A stretch of 9,412 nucleotides of DNA from an uncultured Lentisphaeria bacterium (GCA_913042885.1 CAJWLW010000186.1:1-9412), one strand, 5' to 3'. Shown: positions 1-9,412, counted from the first letter of the stretch. Made by a program: numbers and translations. The notes: generated by a model not told the origin, from the sequence alone.

Positions 1-726
1 GACGTCGCGATCCCGGATATTCCGGAGTGGGAGCCGAAGCAACTGCTGCAGAAGGAGAAGGAGCTGCTGGGTTTTTACGTGACCGGCCATCCGCTCGACG
101 AGTATTACGACACCATTCGAAACTACCAACTGGCGGGTACCCGGATGATCGGCGACATGCCGAACGACCAGGGCGTGCGCATCGGCGGTCTGATATCGAC
201 GATGAACCTGAAATACTCGAAAAAGGACGGGCGCCCCTGGGCGTTCATCACGCTCGAGGATCTCGATAGCACAATCGAGGTACTGATCTTCAGCGATGTG
301 TATGCGAAGTACACCGCGCACCTCGTCGCCGATCAGGCGGTGGTGGTTGAAGGCTTCGTATCGAACCGTGAAGACGAGGATGCGAAAATCATCGCCGATA
401 AGGTCCTGCCGCTCACCAGTGTACCGGAGCGATTCACGCGTGAAGTGCATGTGCGACTGAACGGCAACGCCGGACCGGAAGCACTGCAGGATCTCAAGCA
501 CCTGCTCGAGAGCAACCCCGGCAGCTCGCGCGTCATCCTCTGTGTTGCCTGCAAGGACGGACAGTTCGCCTTCATCGAAACTCCCAAGGCATATCATGTT
601 AAGTTCAGCAACAGCTTCGCCGAGGCAGTGCGGAATCTGCTTGGCAGCAACGCCATTCACGTCAAGCCCGATACGACCCTGCCGGTCCGCGAGAAGAAGC
701 GGTGGCAGGCAGCGAATACGGCCTGA
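1..726 (+). CDS. dnaE: DNA polymerase III subunit alpha, C-terminal part (5' end outside window)
   Basis: This is the last 241 codons of the replicative DNA polymerase alpha subunit, which polymerises DNA within the Pol III holoenzyme. The open frame enters from the left edge with no start codon, so the PHP, polymerase and beta-clamp-binding regions lie outside. Partial residues about 13-35 contain the hallmark EKELLGFYVTGHPLDEY stretch that ends the helix-hairpin-helix/tail junction in DnaE proteins. Partial residues about 59-138 form the OB-fold domain (VRIGG start, AFITLEDLDSTIEVLIF core), followed by a variable tail ending TTLPVREKKRW. The OB fold and tail look unlike E. coli DnaE and more like non-proteobacterial DnaE1; this is recalled family knowledge, not a search. 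The gene stops at TGA 724-726, and the next gene starts 3 bp later in the same frame, so the two are probably co-transcribed. Confidence 0.93.
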   Translation, partial: DVAIPDIPEWEPKQLLQKEKELLGFYVTGHPLDEYYDTIRNYQLAGTRMIGDMPNDQGVRIGGLISTMNLKYSKKDGRPWAFITLEDLDSTIEVLIFSDVYAKYTAHLVADQAVVVEGFVSNREDEDAKIIADKVLPLTSVPERFTREVHVRLNGNAGPEALQDLKHLLESNPGSSRVILCVACKDGQFAFIETPKAYHVKFSNSFAEAVRNLLGSNAIHVKPDTTLPVREKKRWQAANTA

Positions 727-729
727 TCC

Positions 730-2958
730 GTGAGGCGTCAGTCAGAACTCGCCTTCAACGGCGTTTCCGCGAGCGGCCCGGACCGTCCACAGTGGATCGA
801 GACCTCGGTGCAAGGCACGGTTTCGAGTGTCGTGTTTGCCAGTGAGGACGGTGCCTATGCAGTCATCCGTCTGGAGAACACACAGCATGGTGAATCCGTG
901 CTCGTCGGCGCTCTGGCAGCAGTGGCGGAGGGTCAGGACATCGAGGCCTGGGGCCAGTGGGAACGCCACAAAGAGCACGGTCGCCAGTTCCGCGTCAAGC
1001 GTTTCGAAGCGCTGCTGCCGACGACTGAGGAAGGGGTGCGCCGATACCTGGCAAGCGGCATCATCCCCGGTATCGGCCCGAAGCTGGCCGATCGCATTGT
1101 CGACCGTTTCGGCGTCGAGACACTCAGCATACTCGACCACTATTCCGCACGGCTGCTCGAGATCCCCGGTTTCGGCAAAGGCCGGCTCAAGCAGATCAAG
1201 GACGCGTGGAGTTCACAGTCCGAGCGTCGCGAGATATATATTTTTCTGCAGGGGCTTGGGCTGAGCGCAGCGTACTGCGATCGAGTCTATCGCAAGTACG
1301 CCGCCAACGCTGTCGAGATCGTCAAGGAAAACCCGTACCGTCTGGCGCGCGAAGTCAAAGGTATCGGCTTCCGGATGGCCGATGCCATTGCGCGGCATCT
1401 AAACATCGCGCCGGACAATCCGTTTCGACTCGGCGCAGGCGCCTCTTATGTCCTGGCCACGATGGCGGAGCAGCAGGGCCATACGTGTGTGCCGCGGGAT
1501 GTGTTGCTGATCGAAGCTGCGCGGCTGCTGGCGGTCGAGGAAGATGTCGCCGCCACCGGCCTGCAGCGTGCTGTCGAGGACGGCACTGCGGTTGTCGATT
1601 CCGCTGCGGAAGAACCGTTGGTCTACCCGACGGACCTGTACCGGGCCGAATGCGACCTGGCCCAAATCATTGCCGGCATGACTTCGGGCAGCGGGTTGCC
1701 GACGCTGCCGCCGCAGGCACTGGCGCGCAGCCGCAACTGGACCATGCTCAACGAAGCCCAGCAGACCGCCGTGCTCAATGTCTTTCAGCACCCGATCAGC
1801 ATCATCACCGGCGGTCCGGGTGTCGGCAAGACAACGGTGACACGGGAAATCGTCGCTATTGCTAACAGCTTGAACTGGAACGTCGCGCTGGCAGCACCGA
1901 CGGGCCGGGCCGCCAAACGCCTGAGCGAGTCCAGCCAGGCCCATGCTCAGACCATCCACCGGCTGCTGAAGTGGGAGCCGGAGTTGTCCGGCTTCGCTCA
2001 CAACAGCGACAATCCGCTGAAGCACCACCTGGTCATCATCGATGAAGTTTCGATGCTTGACATCCATTTGGCGGCAAGTCTGTTTCGGGCGTTTTCTGCC
2101 GAAACCCGGGTCGTGCTGGTCGGCGATCGCGACCAACTGCCGTCCGTCGGGCCGGGCTCGTTTCTCCGGGACCTGATTGAGTCGAAGTGCGTCCTGGCAA
2201 CGCACCTGAGCGAGGTCTATCGGCAGGCCGGCGGCAGCCAGATCATAGTGAGCGCGCACCGAGTCAATGCCGGACAACTCCCGGAAATGCAGCCACCGCA
2301 ATCTTCGGGAGAACTGTCGGACTTTTACTGGATCGAGCAGGAGGATCAGGAGAAGCTCGTTGATGTTGTCTGTCGCATGGCGGCCGAACGCATCCCGAAG
2401 CGTTTCAACTTTTCGCCCCAGACCGACATACAGATTCTGTCACCGATGAATCGCGGCGTCTGCGGCGCCAACAACCTCAATACGCGTATGCAGGCCGCGC
2501 TCAATCCGCCACGCACCGAGGGATGGACCCCGGAAATGACATACGGCGACGTCGTCTACCGGGCAGGCGACCGCGTCATGCAGATCAGCAACAACTACGA
2601 CTATCAGGTGTTCAACGGCGATCTCGGGCGCATGCTGCAAATCGACACGAAACAGAAAAATTTCACCGTGCGATACGAGTCGAACACGGTAACTTATGCT
2701 TTCGACGAAGTCGATCAGATTCGCCTGGCCTACGCGATCACTATTCACAAATCGCAAGGCAGCGAGTTTCCGGTAGTCATTGTGCCGGTGCTCAACCAGC
2801 ACTACGTCATGCTGCAGCGCAACCTGATCTATACAGCCATGACCCGAGCGGCGAAATTGCTGATAATGATCGGCGCGAAGAAAGCGCTGAGCATTGCAGT
2901 GCACAACGTCAACCAGGCAACGCGCCACAGTCAACTGGCCGAGCGTCTGCAGATGTGA
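730..2958 (+). CDS. recD2: RecD2-type ATP-dependent 5'-3' DNA helicase (RecD-like, YrrC family)
   Basis: This is a 742-residue superfamily 1B helicase that would unwind DNA 5' to 3' with ATP in repair or replication-fork maintenance. The N-terminal region (about 25-95) is the small OB-like domain of RecD2. Helix-hairpin-helix segments follow: GIIPGIGPKLADRI at about 110-123, LEIPGFGKGRLKQI after it, and VKGIGFRMADAI near 210-220. Helicase motifs are intact: Walker A GGPGVGKTT at 361-369, Walker B IIDE with D438-E439, motif III GDRDQLP at 465-471, an arginine in VYRQA (R498), motif V-like TIHKSQGSEF around 672-680, and YTAMTR ending at R706. The long N-terminus and length match RecD2 rather than the roughly 600-residue RecBCD-type RecD, and no recB or recC is in view. 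The first start after the upstream stop is GTG 730, which has no clear Shine-Dalgarno. Translational coupling to dnaE is likely. A later GTG at 808 would cut into the OB domain, so 730 is preferred. Confidence 0.93.
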   Translation: MRRQSELAFNGVSASGPDRPQWIETSVQGTVSSVVFASEDGAYAVIRLENTQHGESVLVGALAAVAEGQDIEAWGQWERHKEHGRQFRVKRFEALLPTTEEGVRRYLASGIIPGIGPKLADRIVDRFGVETLSILDHYSARLLEIPGFGKGRLKQIKDAWSSQSERREIYIFLQGLGLSAAYCDRVYRKYAANAVEIVKENPYRLAREVKGIGFRMADAIARHLNIAPDNPFRLGAGASYVLATMAEQQGHTCVPRDVLLIEAARLLAVEEDVAATGLQRAVEDGTAVVDSAAEEPLVYPTDLYRAECDLAQIIAGMTSGSGLPTLPPQALARSRNWTMLNEAQQTAVLNVFQHPISIITGGPGVGKTTVTREIVAIANSLNWNVALAAPTGRAAKRLSESSQAHAQTIHRLLKWEPELSGFAHNSDNPLKHHLVIIDEVSMLDIHLAASLFRAFSAETRVVLVGDRDQLPSVGPGSFLRDLIESKCVLATHLSEVYRQAGGSQIIVSAHRVNAGQLPEMQPPQSSGELSDFYWIEQEDQEKLVDVVCRMAAERIPKRFNFSPQTDIQILSPMNRGVCGANNLNTRMQAALNPPRTEGWTPEMTYGDVVYRAGDRVMQISNNYDYQVFNGDLGRMLQIDTKQKNFTVRYESNTVTYAFDEVDQIRLAYAITIHKSQGSEFPVVIVPVLNQHYVMLQRNLIYTAMTRAAKLLIMIGAKKALSIAVHNVNQATRHSQLAERLQM

Positions 2959-2990
2959 ACCACAGACCGGGATAGTTATGGACCCCGCCG

Positions 2991-4718
2991 ATGCCCGAAG
3001 AATCTCCAACCGATGACCAACCGACCCTGCCACTGGCAGAGACGCCCGGATTCCAGAAGTGGGGATTGATCGGTCTGCTGATCTTCTTCACCGTCTTCAC
3101 ATTTGATTTCATGCGTACGGATCTGTGGTTCGACGAGCTGCTGACGCTCGGCGACTACGGTACGCAGCAACACCTGGGCGGTGTTTTCACCAGCTACGAG
3201 GTGGCGAACAATCACATCCTCTTCTCGGCGGCACTGTGGACCTGGCTGCGTGTCATCCGCTTTGTCATGGCAGAGGAAGTGCTGCGCTTTCCATGCCTGT
3301 TGCTGGCGCTGATCACGATCTCCACGCTGTACATCCATGGCCGCCGGCTGTTCGGCAATGCAGCGGCATATCTACTTGCTGTGCTATTGGCATTCAGCCC
3401 CGTTTTCCTGAGTTTCTTCTACCAGCTCCGTGGCTATGGTTTGACTATATTCCTGTCTTTGATAGCAACGCTGGGAGCCTTCTACATCATTGCCGGTCAG
3501 CGACGCAAGGGCACGGTGATGTACGTCATAGGCGCCGTGCTGCTGCCGGGTGTCATCCCTTCGAATCTGCTGTTCAACGGCAGTCTGTTCCTGTTCCTGA
3601 GCTTGACGCTGGCGGCACGCGAGCGGAGCCCCTGGCAGCTGGCTTTGACGTGCGCGCCGGCGTTGGTGCTTGTGATATTGAGAGAAACATTGCCGTTCTG
3701 GTTCGGATCGGGAGCAGTAATCGCCACAGTGAGTGTGGGCATTGTTGTGTACCTCCCTGTACTCGTCTGGTGCTGGTGGCCGGTGATGCGCCAAATCTGG
3801 ATTCCAGCTATTGCCACCGTAGCGGGTATGGCGATCTATATACCAATATGGGACGACTTCCGCCGGGTGATTTCCGGCACCGGCGGCTGGGCCTCCGGAC
3901 CGGCAGTCGCAGGACACTGGTTCATTGCGATCGCCGCACATCTCGGGTTGTTCGTCATCGGCTGCCTGTGTCTGCACAAACAACCACAACTGCGCAATGC
4001 CGCAGACGGTGCGAGGGACAGCAAGGTTCCCGATCTGCGCCGGTCGCTGTGGCTGCTGGCCCTGTGCTGCGTCGTGCCGATGCTGGACGTGGCCCTGTGG
4101 CGGGCGCCGTATCCACGGGCCTTTCTGGCGTACCTGGTGCCACTGACGTTCTGCGCGTTGATACCGTTTCGCAACAGTTTCTGCCGCATCGACCGCTTCT
4201 TCCTGCTGCTGATTTTCTTTATCCTGGCGAATGACGTCGTGTGGTTCCGGCTCAGCGACCATTACACACGCAACGCGCTGCACCGCGGGGAGTATCGACA
4301 GGACTTGCTCCAGCAGTTTTACACACGCAACGAGGACATCTATTACACGACACACGCCCTTGCCCAAAGTCCGATCATGGGCAGCCGCACGCGAATATTC
4401 GTGGATTTCCACGAGTACATCGCCTTCGCGCAGTATTGGCAGTGGCGCGGCGGCAGGTTGGACCAGGTGGAATGTCTCAACGGCGGCGGCGGTCGTTTCG
4501 CACCGCGGCTCAAGCCACAGGCCTACCGGTTCTACCCGCAACTCATCGTCGGCTACGATCCGGAGTTCGCCCGCAAGTCGTACGAGGAGACACTGGGCTT
4601 GACTGTGCAGTTGCAGGAAGTTTATCTACCCTCGCCAATGCGGCTGTTCCGCGTCATTCCGGTCAATCCGGAACCAATCAGACCTCCACCCGACGTGCCG
4701 CGGGGGCGGTTGCTCTAA
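2991..4718 (+). CDS. Polytopic GT-C glycosyltransferase, GT39/ArnT-like
   Basis: This is a 575-residue integral membrane protein resembling polyprenyl-phosphate-sugar-dependent GT-C glycosyltransferases (dolichyl-phosphate-mannose-protein mannosyltransferase/ArnT-like). These move a sugar from a lipid-linked donor to a protein or lipid on the outer face of the inner membrane. The first membrane helix (about 23-41) is followed by the expected loop acid motif, DLWFDEL with D48-E49. Other family-like landmarks are NNHILFSAAL (73-82), a RLFGN-type turn (119-123), YQLRGYG (144-150) and a late RAPYPRAFLAYLVP segment (371-384). I count roughly 11-14 hydrophobic segments up to about residue 415, then a soluble C-terminal part of about 150 residues that should face the periplasm. 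Start ATG 2991 has only a weak GGA about 8 nt upstream, and a short out-of-frame ATG lies at 2978. It sits 32 bp after recD2 on the same strand. Donor and acceptor cannot be read from the sequence. Confidence 0.83.
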   Translation: MPEESPTDDQPTLPLAETPGFQKWGLIGLLIFFTVFTFDFMRTDLWFDELLTLGDYGTQQHLGGVFTSYEVANNHILFSAALWTWLRVIRFVMAEEVLRFPCLLLALITISTLYIHGRRLFGNAAAYLLAVLLAFSPVFLSFFYQLRGYGLTIFLSLIATLGAFYIIAGQRRKGTVMYVIGAVLLPGVIPSNLLFNGSLFLFLSLTLAARERSPWQLALTCAPALVLVILRETLPFWFGSGAVIATVSVGIVVYLPVLVWCWWPVMRQIWIPAIATVAGMAIYIPIWDDFRRVISGTGGWASGPAVAGHWFIAIAAHLGLFVIGCLCLHKQPQLRNAADGARDSKVPDLRRSLWLLALCCVVPMLDVALWRAPYPRAFLAYLVPLTFCALIPFRNSFCRIDRFFLLLIFFILANDVVWFRLSDHYTRNALHRGEYRQDLLQQFYTRNEDIYYTTHALAQSPIMGSRTRIFVDFHEYIAFAQYWQWRGGRLDQVECLNGGGGRFAPRLKPQAYRFYPQLIVGYDPEFARKSYEETLGLTVQLQEVYLPSPMRLFRVIPVNPEPIRPPPDVPRGRLL

Positions 4719-4726
4719 CAACCCGC
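4706..4726. other. Imperfect hairpin spanning the end of the glycosyltransferase gene
   Basis: GCGGTTG (4706-4712) can pair with CAACCCGC (4719-4726) with one bulged base, around a 6-nt loop that contains the glycosyltransferase stop codon (4716-4718). It lies in the 10-bp gap region between two convergent genes. A bidirectional terminator would be expected about here, but neither strand has a following T-run, so it does not look like a standard intrinsic terminator. The pairing is seen directly; any role is a guess. Confidence 0.22.
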
Positions 4727-4728
4727 AC

Positions 4729-6048
4729 CTATGCCTGATCGATGATGTGGTGAGCAGGGTCCGCGGCAATGGCCGCGAGGCGGTCCAGAACGATACCCAT
4801 GTGCGCGGGGCGGTCGTGGGGTTCCTTGGCCAGACATTGGTCGACCAACAGTTCGTCCCACACCTCCGGCACCCCGCGGCGACGCTCGGACGGGCGTTGA
4901 GCGATGTCATGCAGATGCCGGTGCAGTACCGCCATGGCGTTGTCGCCGGTGAAGGGCGGTTCGCCAACAAGCAGGTGATACATCGTAGCGCCGTACGAGT
5001 AAATGTCGACAGACGGCGTGATTTCCGTGCCGATAAACTGTTCCGGGGCGATGTAAAACGGCGTACCCAGTGTCGTGTTGCTTCGAGTCAGCCGTGTATC
5101 GCCGGATGTCAGGGCAATGCCGAAATCACCCAGCTTCACAACGTTATTGGGACCGAGATAAACATTGTCGAGCTTGATGTCGCGGTGCACAACCGCGTTG
5201 TCGTGTACGTACTTGAGCACTTCCGCCAGACCTTTGGCAACAGCCAGGATGGTCGCGCCCGGCACCTGACCTTCGTGGATCAGCCAGCGCAGGTCCTTGC
5301 CCGCCAGATATTCCATGACATAAAACGGACAATCTCGATAGGTCCCGTGGTCATAGATCTGAATGAGGTTCGGGTGATTGAGCTCGCTCATGATGCGCAT
5401 TTCGCGATCGAACCGTTTGTGTACCTCCTCGTCGGCCGCCGTGTGTTCGGCCAGCAGTTTGATGACGAAGCCGTCGCCGTTGTCGTGTTCGGCCCGGTAG
5501 ATGAGCGAGGTGCCGCTCCAGCCAAGCAACTTGGTAATTGTGTACTCGCCCACGCGCTGCCCCGCATAAGGCCGCGCCAGATGCGTCATCGCCTCCGAAT
5601 CCCCCGCAGCGACTGCTTGCTGTGACCGACTGAGCAGCAACGTGATCTTCGCCAAGAGCTGTTCGGGCTGGAAAGGCTTCGATATGAAATCGTCGGCCCC
5701 CGCTTCGATCCCGGTGATATGATCTTCCACAGCATCAAGGCCAGTGAGCATGATGACCGGAAAAAACGGCGAGATGCGTTGCTTGATCTGGCGGCAAATC
5801 TCGAACCCATCGATGTCCGGCAGCATGACGTCGAGTACGACCAAGGCGAAGCTTGGGTCCAAGGCATCGAGGTCGACCTGGGACGGCGACGCCGTATCGC
5901 TGAGACCGAGCAGCGCCAAAGCTTCGCTGCCTCGCTGCGTGTCATGGACATTCTTAAAGCCGGCTGCTTCCAGCTCGTCCTTGACGAGGAAAACGTCTGC
6001 CTCGTCATCGTCGACGACCAGAATCGGCATTGTCTTGTAGTCAGTCAT
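4729..6048 (-). CDS. Response regulator receiver-Ser/Thr protein kinase fusion
   Basis: This 439-residue cytoplasmic protein joins a CheY-like receiver to a Hanks-type Ser/Thr kinase. The receiver (about 8-126) has the acidic pair D13-D14, phospho-acceptor D73 in VLDVMLPDIDG, T102 and K124 in SKPF, so it should accept phosphate from a histidine kinase. After a linker, the kinase domain (about 168-427) has the VAIK-type lysine K197 (FVIKLL), a probable alpha-C glutamate E216, catalytic HRDIKLDN (H288-R289-D290, N295), DFG 308-310, GTPFYIAPE 328-336, alpha-F D348 and R413. The glycine loop is unusual: GWSGTS (176-181), with Ser at two normally Gly positions. There is no membrane segment and no PASTA domain. 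It lies 36 bp behind a free response regulator on the same strand and should share its transcript. Start ATG 6048 has only a weak AGTAAG immediately upstream; an alternative Met is at codon 7. Likely role: Ser/Thr phosphorylation gated by receiver phosphorylation (inference). Confidence 0.93.
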   Translation of the reverse strand: MTDYKTMPILVVDDDEADVFLVKDELEAAGFKNVHDTQRGSEALALLGLSDTASPSQVDLDALDPSFALVVLDVMLPDIDGFEICRQIKQRISPFFPVIMLTGLDAVEDHITGIEAGADDFISKPFQPEQLLAKITLLLSRSQQAVAAGDSEAMTHLARPYAGQRVGEYTITKLLGWSGTSLIYRAEHDNGDGFVIKLLAEHTAADEEVHKRFDREMRIMSELNHPNLIQIYDHGTYRDCPFYVMEYLAGKDLRWLIHEGQVPGATILAVAKGLAEVLKYVHDNAVVHRDIKLDNVYLGPNNVVKLGDFGIALTSGDTRLTRSNTTLGTPFYIAPEQFIGTEITPSVDIYSYGATMYHLLVGEPPFTGDNAMAVLHRHLHDIAQRPSERRRGVPEVWDELLVDQCLAKEPHDRPAHMGIVLDRLAAIAADPAHHIIDQA

Positions 6049-6058
6049 CTTACTAAGT

Positions 6059-6070
6059 CACACTGGTGTG
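6059..6070. repeat. Small palindrome in the leader of the REC-kinase gene
   Basis: CACAC-TG-GTGTG is a perfect 5-bp inverted repeat with a 2-nt centre. It sits in the 36-bp gap between the free response regulator and the REC-Ser/Thr kinase, 11 nt upstream of the latter's ATG. It could be an operator half, an RNA element tuning relative expression of the two genes, or chance. A 2-nt loop makes a stable RNA hairpin of the full stem unlikely. Confidence 0.2.
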
Positions 6071-6084
6071 TGGCCCGCCGTGGC

Positions 6085-6522
6085 TCATCTTGATTGCGGC
6101 AGGCTCGCGGTTTGCATCCAGAACAGTTCAATGGCGTTGACCAGGCGTTCGAAATCGGCCATTGCCGCGGGCTTCGAGACATAACAATTGGCACCCAGCC
6201 GATAGGCCTGCTCGATTTCATCCTCCTCCTGCGACGTTGTCAATATGATCACCGGCAGATGCCGCAACTGCTCAGTGGCTCGAATTTCCTGCAGGACTTC
6301 ACGACCGTCTTTGCGGGGCATGTTTAGGTCGAGCAGGATCAGGTCAGGCAGGCCGGAGCCTGACACGTGAGTGCAACTGTGCAGGTAGTCCAGTGCATCG
6401 ATGCCATCGTGCACAACATGAATTTCAACAACAGTAGCGCATTCCTCCAGCAGTTCCTGGATGATCTCGGCATCGGCCGGGTCGTCGTCAACAATGAGAA
6501 TTCGAATCGTTCGTGCTGCCAT
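6085..6522 (-). CDS. Stand-alone response regulator, Rcp1/CheY-like
   Basis: This single receiver domain of 145 residues has no output domain, so it probably works as a phosphate shuttle, a sink, or a regulator by protein contact. Numbered from ATG 6522, it has acidic D12-D13 in VDDD, phospho-acceptor D65 in LLDLNMPRKDG, T95 in ILTTS and K117 in VSKP: a complete receiver active site. The NMPRKDG and LTTSQEEDEI patterns and the length match the Rcp1 group, the partners of cyanobacterial phytochrome-type kinases. ATG 6522 is chosen over ATG 6534 because a purine-rich GAGAGACGAG lies just before it, while nothing SD-like precedes 6534; the longer form would be 149 residues. The gene is first in a two-gene minus-strand operon with the REC-Ser/Thr kinase, and is divergent from a histidine kinase whose HisKA domain is of the class that pairs with Rcp1-like regulators. 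The kinase pairing is inferred from context. Confidence 0.92.
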   Translation of the reverse strand: MAARTIRILIVDDDPADAEIIQELLEECATVVEIHVVHDGIDALDYLHSCTHVSGSGLPDLILLDLNMPRKDGREVLQEIRATEQLRHLPVIILTTSQEEDEIEQAYRLGANCYVSKPAAMADFERLVNAIELFWMQTASLPQSR

Positions 6523-6601
6523 CTCGTCTCTCATGGTCTGCGTAAATGGTTGAGCGTACCGGTAAACGGCGCAGCTACAGCGACAGCCTGCGCGCTATAC
6601 A

Positions 6602-6616
6602 GGTAGAGTCGCTACC
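6602..6616. repeat. Inverted repeat GGTAG-N5-CTACC
   Basis: This perfect 5-bp inverted repeat has a 5-nt spacer and lies about 6 bp upstream of the candidate -35 of the histidine kinase promoter. Its size and placement suit a dimeric regulator site, but arms this short also occur by chance. No DNA-binding regulator is encoded in the window. Confidence 0.22.
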
Positions 6617-6621
6617 ATTCG

Positions 6622-6649
6622 TTGCAATTCAGTAAAATTCCAGTAACAT
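6622..6649 (+). promoter_or_regulatory. Candidate sigma-70-type promoter of the histidine kinase gene
   Basis: TTGCAA (6622-6627) and TAACAT (6644-6649) are separated by 16 bp. Each matches 4 of 6 consensus positions, and the -10 lies about 55 bp upstream of ATG 6705. The segment is clearly more AT-rich than its surroundings, which supports promoter function. A weak promoter of this kind usually depends on an activator, and the overlapping direct repeats could serve one. Confidence 0.3.
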
Positions 6650-6650
6650 T
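6631..6650. repeat. Two 9-bp direct repeats, AGTAA(A/C)ATT, 11 bp apart
   Basis: AGTAAAATT (6631-6639) and AGTAACATT (6642-6650) match at 8 of 9 positions with start-to-start spacing of exactly 11 bp, one helical turn. Both are preceded by C, with ATTC or ATTCC upstream. The pair is flanked by GCAAT (6624-6628) and its inverse ATTGC (6648-6652), and overlaps the candidate promoter. Tandem half-sites one turn apart are typical of response-regulator or other dimer binding. A poorer copy, AGTAAATCATT, lies at 6719-6729 inside the kinase gene start. Confidence 0.35.
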
Positions 6651-6704
6651 GCGCAGAAATCGGACCCACTTCACCTGCCCCTACCGTTCCCTGCCGCCCC
6701 CTTA

Positions 6705-9412
<2,708 letters not shown>

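Larger units (their letters stand above)
6523..6704. promoter_or_regulatory. Divergent control region between the signalling operons
   Basis: This is the only substantial non-coding gap in the window. It separates the minus-strand response regulator from the plus-strand histidine kinase and must hold both promoters unless transcription reads in from outside. Seen in it: palindrome TACCGGTA (6557-6564), an inverted repeat (6602-6616), a candidate plus-strand promoter (6622-6649) with direct repeats, and a pyrimidine-rich stretch (about 6676-6703) just before the kinase ATG. On the minus strand I see only a poor TATAGC-like -10 (around 6593-6598) and no convincing -35. Confidence 0.55.

Noticed and set aside
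724..732. Frameshift or nonsense mutation splitting a single dnaE-recD2 gene
   Set aside because: Each side is a complete family unit: DnaE ends with its normal OB fold and tail, and RecD2 begins with its normal N-terminal domain.
1399..2301. 300-codon open frame on the minus strand
   Set aside because: It lies wholly inside recD2, whose helicase motifs are intact. The translation is rich in Arg/Gln/Asp with no domain, as expected of an antisense shadow in GC-rich DNA.
3125..4234. 369-codon open frame on the plus strand, +1 relative to the glycosyltransferase
   Set aside because: Its product is soluble, Arg/Ala/Gly-rich and motif-free, while the main frame gives clear membrane helices and the D48-E49 motif.
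4482..4495. GGC repeat run in the glycosyltransferase gene
   Set aside because: It simply encodes four glycines in a loop; it is too short to call a functional repeat.
3384..4541. 385-codon open frame on the minus strand
   Set aside because: It is antisense to the glycosyltransferase. It has low-complexity Gln/Arg/Glu/His-rich composition because it mirrors codons for hydrophobic residues, and no recognisable domain.
4747..5625. 292-codon open frame on the plus strand
   Set aside because: It is antisense to the REC-Ser/Thr kinase gene, which has all kinase and receiver motifs in its own frame.

Overview
The window is about 60% GC and densely coded, with five intact or nearly intact genes and one gene cut off at each edge. 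The left-hand DnaE tail ends in an OB fold and a TLP-type C-terminus unlike that of E. coli DnaE. RecD2 and a REC-Ser/Thr kinase fusion are nearby. Together these point to a non-enteric Gram-negative bacterium, perhaps from the PVC superphylum (Verrucomicrobiota, Kiritimatiellota, Lentisphaerota). This lineage guess is from memory of family features and is low confidence.

Left block, plus strand (1-4718): the 3' end of dnaE (replicative polymerase alpha subunit), a complete recD2-type helicase gene 3 bp downstream, and then a polytopic GT-C (GT39/ArnT-like) glycosyltransferase gene 32 bp further on. The tight spacing suggests co-transcription. The glycosyltransferase has no obvious functional link to the two DNA enzymes.

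Right block (4729-9412): a signalling locus. On the minus strand, a stand-alone Rcp1/CheY-like response regulator (6522-6085) is followed after 36 bp by a response-regulator-Ser/Thr kinase fusion (6048-4729). Divergently, on the plus strand, a large membrane histidine kinase starts at 6705 and runs off the window. It has a predicted 7-TM N-terminus with a threefold internal repeat, an extracytoplasmic domain, an eighth TM, a GAF domain, and HisKA and HATPase domains. The roughly 180-bp divergent region carries direct repeats 11 bp apart over a candidate promoter.

Inferred logic: the membrane kinase senses an envelope or extracellular cue and passes phosphate to the free receiver and/or to the receiver fused to the Ser/Thr kinase. 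This would couple His-Asp signalling to Ser/Thr phosphorylation. The layout and domains are read from the sequence; the phosphate flow is a hypothesis. No tRNA, rRNA, CRISPR array, insertion sequence or attachment site was seen.
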